64,000 bases of DNA from positions 663,001 through 727,000 of the forward strand of contig CALSFV010000229.1 of NCBI GenBank assembly GCA_943737045.1, written 5' to 3'. Position 1 is the first letter of the stretch. Every line of letters starts with the position of its first letter. Both the position numbers and the translations under genes were made by a program. Under the pieces are notes generated by a model. That model did no database searches and was not told where the DNA came from. It worked only from the letters and a program-made list of their open reading frames with translations. This DNA is from Parapristionchus giblindavisi (Eukaryota; Nematoda; Chromadorea; Rhabditida; Diplogasteridae). This document shows positions 32,701-44,700 of the stretch, piece by piece.

Positions 32701-35700
32701 TTATCAATATCTGCGTGTTCGCAAATCAGTGGCACAATCTTATTGATATGTTAAACGATGAATATTTAACATAGCAAGAATCACATGGCGACAGGATACG
32801 AAATAATCATACCACGTTTGTCTTTGGTCAAATATTAGTTAGTAGTTTATGTAATTAAATTGTTAGACGATTTCACTTTGACAGTAAACTATTGCTCATG
32901 AACCCCTGCGCCTATGACGTCTTCATTTACCATATTCTAATATTACTTGAGGTTAATACACTCACCTCACAACTCCACAGAGCACAATTCGCATGTACCC
33001 ATGCGCACGAATCATAGTTCAGGAGGCGACCACAGTTCGTCTGTCTATCTCCATCACCCTGAAGGATTCAATCGATAAATCGATATGTCAAGGGATTTTG
33101 CACAAATCAATCAATAAACGAGGAGGTACGGTACCGTCAATCCGCACAGGACGCAGATTCGTCGATCGTACATGTGTATCGTGTCCATTGTGCGCTTGTC
33201 CTCGACTCCCATCTTCGGACTCTCTGCCAGCTCCTGTAATGAATCGATTACTGTAGCCATTTAAAGTCAGTTCACGATTGGTCCATCGGTGTGTCTACCG
33301 TACCTGCTTGCGATGGTGCACACTCAGGAAGCTATTTAGCAGCTCCTGATCGTACTTCTTCCAGTCTTCACCAGCCGCACGCTGACGCTCCTTCTTTCCT
33401 GCAAAGACCAAAGATCAGACTTTCAGAGATCAAAGATCAGTTCGTTGCTATGCTGCTCAACGTTCTCAATACGGCATTTTCTGATACGACATGACAAACA
33501 TTACTACTACTAAAGGAATCTAGAGATCAAAGATCAAATATCAAAGTACAAACCAGAATCAGCCAGATTGGAGAGATCACTGCATCGTATCACTTGAACG
33601 TGCTCTCGTCGTCCCTCGTCCATGAAGAATCTAAGTAAACTTTTTTTATAAATTCACAAATTTCAATGAAAATTTAAACTGTGATCTTTAACTGCAAAGC
33701 GCAACGCAGGGGCGCGGGCGACCCTGTGTATCTAACGATAAGAATAGTTTTTTTTTAATATGATAATGAACGACAATCAACGACGATTACGGCTCTCTAT
33801 ACATTAATGAGGTTTCATGTACTTTCATTTCAATTTTCGATAAAATTGATTCATTTTATGCGAAATGGGAAAGAGGAGTTCTTTTCGCCATTCAAAGTTA
33901 AATTTTTGAAGTTGACCGTTTCGATTTCAAAGAAGTTAATCAGCTGCACAGGAACATAAGGAAGTAAACGACCATACCTCGAGTCTTTCGGACTAGTGAT
34001 ATCGAGTACTGCGGGTGACGGTGTCGATGGGGCTCCAATGGGCGTTGGTGGTGGCGGTCCCGTGGCACCTGCTAGTGCTCCACCCAGTGTACCACTGAGA
34101 TGATGGGCAGTCAACATGGCACCCACGGTCATGTGGGCAACGCCTGAAATAGAAGAAGAGGAATTAGATGAATCTGCCAGCCATATCAATGTTTCAAGAA
34201 TAGCTTTTGATTAACAAAAAGTGCGATACCGCAATAATTTCTTCGTTGGCCAAAGTAGAACGGAATAAACTGAAGGATTGAAAGAAACTACATCAATCCT
34301 CAATTTTCGTTAGCTACATTGCCCTAAGCCAGTGTTATAAAGTAAATAGCAAAGATGAATTTTAGCAGGTTACGATCCGTTAGCGCACCTCGCGCATTCA
34401 AGTTTCATGAAACTGATAAGTAAACTAATAGCGAATGAATCTCGATCATAAAAGCATCTCTGCAAGGGCCTTTCACCCGAAACGTTCCAAAAGAAAATAA
34501 TTGAACTATTGAATAGAGCATATTCCAGATCCATTCTAGCCGATCCTTCTTGTATCCCAGGTGGATTCACGTTCCGGAAACACAAAAAAGATAGTAATAA
34601 CTAATGGATTTCAATGTACTGATCATTTCGCACATTCTAATACCCTTGCCACTCTATAGTCCTTTTTGCTTTTCATTTCCCGATTTTTGAGCAACACGAC
34701 ATCCTAGGTTCCTGGTCATCTTCACCCCATCCCTTACCGGGTTCCTGTTTCACTCTCACTGTTCCCTGTTGAATACATCGAGCGAATGAATCGGCTGATA
34801 TCTGTTTCAGTCTCGTGTACGTCGCCTCGTCCACATGAGACTCCGCACGTCCCAATTGCTCCGGAGACAACGCCACCTGCAATTAATTAAGTAATAAACT
34901 TAAATAATTTCATTTCATTTCATTTTATTCATTATTACCGCAAAAAAAACACGCTAAAACCCTACGAAAAAAACGCTCCGGAGACAGCGCCACTTGGACG
35001 GAATATAAATTAATAATTTAATTTTTATCAAAAACCCACATAAAGTGAAACCAATTAATAGTATTGTAACATAATTCATTTTAATTATATTACTACACCA
35101 TAAAGGATTTTTGACATTAGTTTAAAAAGGGATTTTTTCGACGACAAATCCTTTTTTAAACAAATTGTAATGTCAAGAAACAATGGCTAACGTTGATTTT
35201 CATAATTATACTGTTGTAATTATGAAAAAAATAAATCATTAAATAATACCTTGGCGGTCGCGACAAACATGTAGTAGCACTTGAGCGAACAGAACGTCAC
35301 AGAATCTTCTTTCTGAAAGAGAACAAAGTTCAAGTAATTCTACAAAATCGGTAAGAAAACGTAAAAGATCAAAGATCAAAAATCAAATCTACCGTACCCC
35401 ATCATCTGACGGTGTGAGACCCAGCTGACTCATACTCAAAGAAAACCATCAAAGATCAAAGCTACCGTACCCCATCATCGGATGGTGTGAGACCCAGCTG
35501 ACTCATACTCTGTCGTACACCTCCGGCTATTCCCGATGGTGGAATATCTCGATCACAGAGACGACATCGAAGAGGAGGAGAAGGAGTGGATGAAGAGTGA
35601 TGATGATGAAGATGAGAAGAAGATGAGGAGGAGGAGGGCTTTATGTCTGCTGCAAATGTAGATCAATATTGATTTTTTTAAATCATCATCTCATTTTTAA

Positions 35701-38700
35701 AGAAAACACATTCAAATCCTTAACTATGGTGTAATTAAACTTCAAAATTTCACCCAGAACATTCCCTAGCCCATGAATAATTTCAGAGATCAAAGATCAA
35801 AGATCAACTTACCCTGCATGGATTCGGTCGGCGATTGCGGCGGCGTGTCCAGCTCGTAGTCTTCGATTGGCTTCTGAAATTTAAATAATGTATCGATGGA
35901 TCAACACTGCCATACAAAAACCACTGAATATGATAGGATAGTGAAACAGGAAACAGCCGGGAACGGGGACGAAGCAAGCTGTGCGCATGGCTATATGGAA
36001 TTTCTTTTGCAGATTCGCACCTCATCCAACAGGAACATTTGTAACCCCCCAAACAGTGACAGTGAATGAACTTCGCTATCAATATGATCAGTCCTAGAAA
36101 TAAGTCCAAACTACAAACCTTAACATCGAGCATCTCCTGTAGTCGTTGCAGTAACTGCTTCGCCAATTCCTCTCGAGAGGTTGTCGTTGTCGTGGTCTCA
36201 GCTAACGCCTTATCGATCACTTCCAACGATATCTCAACCTCCTCTTCCTCCTCCTTCTTCGCCTGAAATCCATCAATAATCAATCAATCAATCAATAATC
36301 AGTGATGATTAACTGTCTTCAATCATTGAACAAAATTTGTCTTTATCCTATCTCATTCAACACATATCAGAAAATGTCTCTCACTAACCCACAATATCTC
36401 TCGCACAAAAAATTCACAGATATCATACAAAATCACTATTTTCACCACTGGCAATGAGATCATCATTATAGTTTTTGTTATCATTATTCATTTATTTAAT
36501 CTCGCCCTTTCAGTACATGCTTCTGAATACGTATAAATATTATAATTATATTAAAGAGAGGTATTCAATCAATAAATCGTTATCGAACCTCCTTGAATGC
36601 GATTCGATGAGGCTCCGTAGGCGGCAACGACCAATCAGGAATCTTTGTTGAGCATCTATAATGAAATAGAATTAAATTTTAAAAAAATAAAATAAATAAA
36701 TAAAAATAGTGTTAAACTGTTCATCCCTCAACAAAATCGAGTTATTCGACTCATTGTCAGCGGAAGATTTAGCACGATTTTGACATATTTATATTCTTTA
36801 TCGTTAGAAAATTGGAGAGAAGGTAAACTTCCCGCTAAACCCAATAGATAACCCGGTGATTTGTCGCAACAAGCATTTATAAAGTATCGAAAATCCCGAT
36901 ATAAACTGATACGCCGCTCTTATCGAGTTCTAATAATCGTTATTCAGATAGTATAAACTCTAGTGCATTCTCATCCCTCGCCATACCATGTCCCTACCGT
37001 ACCATCATCTACCTTCACCTCTACCGTACTCCTACCGTACCTAAGGACAGATCGTTTCCGTTCGACAGCTCCAACAAGTCCTCTGAGGACATCAGCACAA
37101 GGTGTTGATTGGCTAGTGGATGGCGCAGCTAGTTCTTGGTCGTCTTTGAGAACAAATGGAGCCGATGAAGGAGAAGAAGCATTGGACGTCATCCTTGAAC
37201 GAAAATAAATCAATCAATAAACTACTAAAATGTGACGATAAACTAACTGTTGTAGTTGATTCACTCGCGCATTCGGCATCAACCTATTCATGCTTACAGC
37301 ACCAGGGAGAGCAACCTCAAAAGATTTAAATAAATCAATAACCAGGAAAAATCAATAATCAATGAATCGAATACAGTACTTTCTTGACTTCCGAGTAGGT
37401 ATCGGAGGCGAAGGGCAGTTGTAACCTCCCGAGGAGGACGTTCGAGTTCTGGAGACGCTCTATAAATAATATACCAATGATGAGTCAGAGACTAATGCAC
37501 TGTTACATTTGCCTTACGTGTCTACGCCGTAACCCCCTCCGCCGCCTGTCCGACGCGACGGAGTGGGTTACGGCGTAGACACGTAAGGCAAATGTAACAG
37601 TGCATAAGTATAAATGGCGAAACGAGAACATGCCAAGTTGAATGTTGAATCTAATTTCAAGTTGAATTTCAATGAAATCTCCCTGATTCAGGGAAGCTAC
37701 CGTAATCCCCTGATTCATAGAAACTACCGTAATTCCCCTGATTCAGGGTAGCTACCGTAATCCCATAAACAACCGTATATCACATACCGTATTTATCACC
37801 GAGATCTGACATTCCAATAAGATGGAAAGGCGGAGGCTCATTCCGCACCGGTGGTTCGAAGGCTTTCTTTGGCGGTTGAGGACAGGATGCCAACGCACTC
37901 CTCAGACGATCCAGTGCGTTCTGAATTATTGATTTGTTTACTGCTGTAGTGACTACAGTAACCCGAAAACTACAGTGATCCAACTTAAGCCGAAGATCTC
38001 TGATCTCGAGTAAGAAACAAAAAGTCCATAGAATATGCGGGATGCTAAATCAATATCATATCCCAACTACAGTACCTCATAGTCATTTCCGCCTGGGACG
38101 CCGGCCTTCTTCTGCATCACACGCTTCTTCTTCTGCTTTGGCGGATCGTCCATCGACGATGATGACGTCATCGCGGACATACCCTGAGGGGGCGGAACCT
38201 GCGGAGCGCCGCCCATTCCCGCCATCATCATGAAGTTGCCTGCAACATTCGCGTTTCAACATCTAGATTTACTCTCACGAAAACATGAGTACATGTTTAT
38301 AGAGCTTTTTCCAAGAGAAACGAAGAAATAAACTAATAATCAAACAAATAAGTAATATACCTCCATTCGGCTGCATCGGCTCGAGCATCCGCTTCAACGT
38401 AGGACCGCCTGGGTTAATTACAATATTAATATTATTTAAATAAATGCACTCAATTAAGGCCAGTTACTTTCCAGTTCCATATCTAAAGTAAAAGTCCGAA
38501 ATGTGCACAACAAAACAATATAAAAGATCATCGGAAAATACAATAATAACATTTGTTTATTTAGATTAAATAAGCGGGAAAAACCTACCGACCATCATCA
38601 TCATGGACTGTGATGGGTGCATGTGTGGAGGTGGACCATCCAATTCGATCGATATCTGAATCAAGACGAGATATTGATTTTAACCATCTCCACCCGCATC

Positions 38701-41700
38701 TTTCTCGTTTCAATTTACTCATAAATTCAGATCATCGAAACATAAGTGATAAAACGGATCACAACTTACCTACAAGCAACAAATTGTTTCAGCTGGCCTA
38801 ATAGAAAGAAAAAAAGATAAGCCAAACATTTCAAGCAATCGATAAATCTACCGTATACCTTTCCGATGATATCGTCGAGACATTCGTAGATCTCTCGCTC
38901 TTCTTGAGACCGTAACTGCTCATATTGGATCGATCCGAGCACTGGAGAACGGAACGAGGGCCATCTGTCATCGATTGATTATTGATTAGTTGGTTAAGTA
39001 TTGATTGGTTGCTTGGTTCACGATTTATTATTATTAACTGTTCAAATTATATTTGTAAACGAAAAAGAGACCAAATTCTCCTCTTTTTTGCACACAATCT
39101 CATACCCTTTTTTCTGATAACTTTGAACACCATATTATTGATTGATTGACTGAGCGATATGATAAATATTAGATTAGACTGACCTTCCTCCCATCGGTCC
39201 CATTCTTCCCATCATCATGCCTGGTCGCATTCCAACTGGATAACCACGCTACAAAGAGTAATCATTACAGATCGGTTCACGGTACCGGTTATATGATCCC
39301 CGGACCCGGTTAAACCAACCTCCGGTCCCATCATCTGGCTGAAGGGTATCTGCTGTGGCACGACGAGTTGCTGGTAGGGTCCACCGGCGCCAGGAGGGCC
39401 GCCAGCGCCCATTCCCGGACCGAGACCAGCCATTCCTGGACCGAATCCCCGAGCGTTAGCCATCATACCTCCCATGCCACCGATCGAAGAACCAGCGTTC
39501 ACCTATAGAGTGAGAGAATATCATGAGATCAGTAACACGAATAGACATAAATACAACAAAACACGTCTCATAAATAATTATCTTCCATTATCATTATTAC
39601 AGTATGACCAGGTCAAAAGTTTGACCCAATGATATTTATCGTTCCGTTTGCTACTCTGGCATACAACCTTCAACTACTTACCTGTTGCTGTTGAGCTGCA
39701 AGCATGGCTAGGGTGTGCTGTGATTGGATTTGATGACGCATCTCGAATTCATTCTGAGTCGTTTGATGCGTCTAAATGATTTCAATTACAGTCGCCCACC
39801 AACAATTCTCAACCACAACAAACTAAAGACTACATAGTGAAACCTGAAAGCATAGTGTGCAATTCCGAAAGAATCGTTTCATTACTTTATATTGTGTTTA
39901 AACATAAATTTAAAAAAAAATGATTAGAACTTGTGATAGGTAAGTTTAATGAAAAAAAAAACTAAAAATAAATCTAAATCGAATGAGTGGATTAAATGCG
40001 CACCTTGTAGTCTCGTTTCATATTCTCCACCTCTCGCTGTTTACCCGGCAGATCATTCGTGACCGCCTGTAAAAATAATTAATAAATAAACAAACAAACA
40101 AATAATAGACGCCTAGCGCAGGAATACAATTAATTTTATTTGCATTGGATTACATAATATTTATTACATTGAACCATAACAAATAAGACAATCTTCTTTC
40201 AAAGTCTAAATTTCCCGTTCATTATCGTTTAGATCACCCGGAGGTACGGTACCCGGTTCAGCACCTGAAATCAATCAATAAACATTAATCAATAAATGAA
40301 TATTATTATCACAAATACTATTGAAACGCTCACGTTTTTTTCTCACTTTCGTACCATAGGTTGAATAACACGTTACAAATTTTCAAAATGAGGCCAGGGG
40401 TTAAAAAACGCGGCCATCATCCGTAGTGTTGTGCATACGTGGGCGGTCATTGCCGCTGGAAATGAAAATCGGGGGCTCGGACGAAAAAAATGAAGCATGT
40501 ATACGTCATTTTGAGTGATTGTTTTGGAAAATCGGGGGGTCGGGTGCCTAAAATCGGGGATATATTGCCGCTAGCGGCAGTGGCGCCCACATATGGTTTT
40601 GTAACGTGCTTCACTACCAACGTTTCGTACCCGATAAACATCCCACTTTCCACATGCAACCAATACGTACCCGCATTAACGGCTGCAGCATCCGCGACCT
40701 CCGCCTGTTTCTGCAGCTGTCGTTTCTTCGCACTCAACTTCTTCTTCAGAGTACGCATCTGATTCAGCTGCTTGTCCGACTCCTACAATACAAATCTATT
40801 ATTTATTTATTTATTTAATATTTCCATGGGTAAAAGATAACAAAAAAAAAAGAGGAATAGATACAAGAGGAATCATCTTTTAATAGTCGTTTGTAGGGAA
40901 TATTCATGATTGCATGTTGTATAGAATACAAAACATTCACCATAATACCAGACTTTTCAACCAAAAAAAAAGAGATAAAAACCATAATTTATCATCCCAT
41001 CCCTGCTTTTTCAGGTTTCAAGAGACAGAGATATCGCTAATAGCACAAAAGGCATCAGTTTAGACGTTGTACCAATCACGCATTTAAAATATCCATTTAA
41101 ACAGTGTGAGCTGGAAAAATATTAAAAAATCAATAAATCACTAACCTCGAGTTTCTGCAGCATCTCCGCGGTGGTTCTTCGAATGGCTGCGTACTCCTGC
41201 TGCAGCTCGGGCGATAGATGGTCGGCGCTGGGCTACAAATTATCGATTGGTATTCAATTATGGATAAAGACAGACATGTATCAGAGTCCCTCAATCATGA
41301 CTCAAAGATACTGACTAGAGAAATGCGAAATCGCGAGTGAAAATAATGAAATCGTCTTTTCATTTCCCTATTCCAAAATTTAAAAAAAAACAATTCTTAC
41401 TGGTTGGAATCCGGGTGTATTTGGTCGTTTAAACGCATCTGCCGCCTCCTTCGACAGTCCCTGACAATTACAAAAATTAATAAATTAAATAACAATAATA
41501 CAAATAAACGAGTCCGAAAAAGCAAGGATGGAAGACATACATAAGGTCCCATGGCACCGCCTGCGGCCATCCGCGCCTGAAGCGCTGCGCCTGTTGAGCT
41601 GTTCGCGGTGATCGGTCCGCCCGGAAGCTGCTGCATACGCGGCATACGCGTACGAGGAACCTGCAAATCGATTGATATGACCATATTATCGATTGATTTA

Positions 41701-44700
41701 TTGATGATCAAGCAACATCAAATTAAAAAAGCCCATCGCATAATCAATGATTGTGCTGTGAATAGCCTAAGCATAGGTCCTTTGCTGATTTGACACTCGT
41801 ATCCGATCTGGCCATAATCAATTCTTATTCTTATTCTTCATTTCATTTAGCCATTTGATCAGTTTTCAAAAAAACGCCCTACCTGAGGGCAGTCTTTGTA
41901 GTTTGCAATGTACTTTTCGAACTGCGGTCAAGAAGAGAATAATATCAATGAACACATGAACATTATAATATACTTAGCAAGGGAGATACATGAAATCGCC
42001 AGGTCACAATCTCCAATCATTTCCCTTTCCTCCCAATTTTTTATCTCATCCTACTATCTCGCTTTCATTGATAGCAATAAATGAAGAATGAGAATAAGAA
42101 TTGATTATGATCACGTCAGATACGAGTTTCAAATCAGCAAAGGACTATTACTTACGACATATCCCAATCTGTTCTTGTTAAATGAAATCGCTTTCAATAT
42201 GTGCATTAAAGATATTTATATATTTATATTTATCAGATACAAAAGATACCAACCTTCTCCCTTTGCGCTCGATTGTATCTCGCCATCGTCACGTACTGCT
42301 GTCGCTCATCCGCACCCAGTCCGCGCCTGCAACCGATCGTACCGTAGAACAGATACCGTAATCCGGTACCGTAATCCCTTGGTACCGTAACACTTACCAC
42401 ATCCGATGAATGTACTTGGCGCGCTCGCTCCACTCGGGCATGCGGTCGCGCAGATTCGGGAACTTCAGGTTAACGTACAGCACGGCAGCCTTCAAGAGAA
42501 TCAAGGATAAATAAAGCAACGTATCGTATTTATTTGAATTCTTGGTAGGAAGTTGTGGTTGTATATGTCTATGGATCGCATCAGCTCACTTAAGTTTGAT
42601 ATATTAAATATATTGAATTGAACTGGTAGGAAATATGAAAAACTATGCTAAGAAATGATAAATGCTGAAGAGACAAAACATTTCCTCCCACCAGTCATCC
42701 TGATTTGTTTCAGGTTTCGAGTTTAGATATATCATTAAAACACTAAAAATCGCTTGTAAACGTGAACAAAGTCTAAATCTCACCTTGGTAGCCTTCTCTC
42801 CAAGTGGTTCATCCTCCTCCCATCGTTCAGTCGCCACATTGGCCGCACTCTGCCGTTCTTGGACGCCTGGTCCTCCATGGGCAGTACCAACTGGAGCAGG
42901 GCCACCACCTATAATCTGAGCTCCACCCATGTCACTGCCCACACTCATTCGACTACCCGTTCGGCTGTAATAGGGATAGGGAATGATTATGTTTCGTTCA
43001 ATAGTAACACATAAGGTATTGCAACTGCCAAAATCTCAGTCATTAGACAAATCACCGAAACAGGCATCCACAAGGTAACAATTCTCTGTTTTCGGCCCAG
43101 GAATTTTAAACTCTCCTCTCCATTCTTCGTTTATATAAGTTTCTGTGCATTCAAAATGAGTGTGTATTAAAATAGAAAAAAAAGCCTGGGCCAAAAACAG
43201 AGCTGTGCCACCTGTGAATGCATCTTTCGGTGTTTTATCTTATGACTGAGATTTTGACCCACCTAATTAAAATATAACAATGGAGAAGGATAAACCCGAA
43301 CCGGGCTCTCTTACCTAATCATTCCTGGTTCCTGTTTGATCATCATTGGTCCCGATGGTACCATAACTTGCTGCATCTGCATCTGTTGTTGCTGCATTTG
43401 CAGCATCTGTAGATGCATGATCTGTTGTTGTTGCTGCTGAAACTGCATTTGCTGTTGTGCATGAGGATGTGCGGGATGAGGAATGGCCTGAGGCTGTTGA
43501 GACGGCACTTGTTGTTGTTGCTGCAGTTGCTGTTGGGCTACGGCACCTGCGAATTTACAGACTCATTGTATGCTGCTTACTGCATTATACTGTATGAGAA
43601 ATAAAATAACAATTTGAGGCCTAACATCACGTCATATAGATTCTGTTTTACTGAACCCCTGACAAGGAAAATCGAAATAAACTAAATGGTCGAACATATT
43701 TCTTATACAATTTTTCATAGTACATTGAATGTCTCATTCCGATCGGCCCTTTCATCTACATCGATATTTCTTGTTAGACTAGCTACAGTACTACCGTATT
43801 CAGTATTCACTCTACCGTACCCTGTCCATCTTGACTATCGCCCGCGGCTGGTTGGGCGGATGACGAGCGAGACATGTCGAAGCCGTCGCCTTGCGCGAAC
43901 GCCAGAGCGTCTGCAAAGGATGAGCGGATGACTAGAGATCAAAGATCAAAGATCATTATTCTCACCATTGAGGTCATCATCAATGTCAAAATCCATATCA
44001 TCGTCTTCACCGAATAGATTGAAGTCAATGTTGTCGAGGTCGACATCGTTGAAGTCGAGGTTCTCCTGTACAGATATTGATATAGACTACAAACTATAAA
44101 TAACCCAACAGAGACCAAACTACAAAGCCCAACTCACAATGAGTCCTTTTTCGTCGAGATCGATACGCACGGCCTCACTCGCCTCCTTGCTCAATTTGTC
44201 ACCGCCCGGTCGTTCAGGGACACTGTAATGATGGCGAGTATTGATCGATATTGATTAATTCAGAATCGTTAAAAATGCTCAAATGATGTGTACAGTCATC
44301 GAAAATAACGTATATCAATAATGTGCTAATAATGTATTAGTAGTAGTAGTAATAATAATAATAATAGTAGTAAAAATATTTTTAAAATATTCAAGCTCTT
44401 ACCGCGATTTGGAATATTCTTCGAGCACCGGTTCCGCCAGCTCCGTATCCATCAGATTCTTGCCGTCGACCGCACGAATGCCTGATATTATCGTTTAGTT
44501 AACAGACAAAGACCAAAGATCAAAGATCACAAACCGAAGAATCCCTCTTGGATCTGCGATGGATACGCGTCCTCCAGATGGGAACGACGCGGCTTTCGTT
44601 GCCGTTTCACCTTTAGAGGTTTGGAATTATATAAATATTTTGTTATATTTTATATAAGACAAGAAGAATATGAACTCAGTCCATAAATTGGTGCAGTTCA

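Noticed and set aside
43311..43604. Plus-strand Leu-rich open frame opposite the Gln-rich exon
   Set aside because: It is the antisense shadow of the KMT2 CAG-rich exon.
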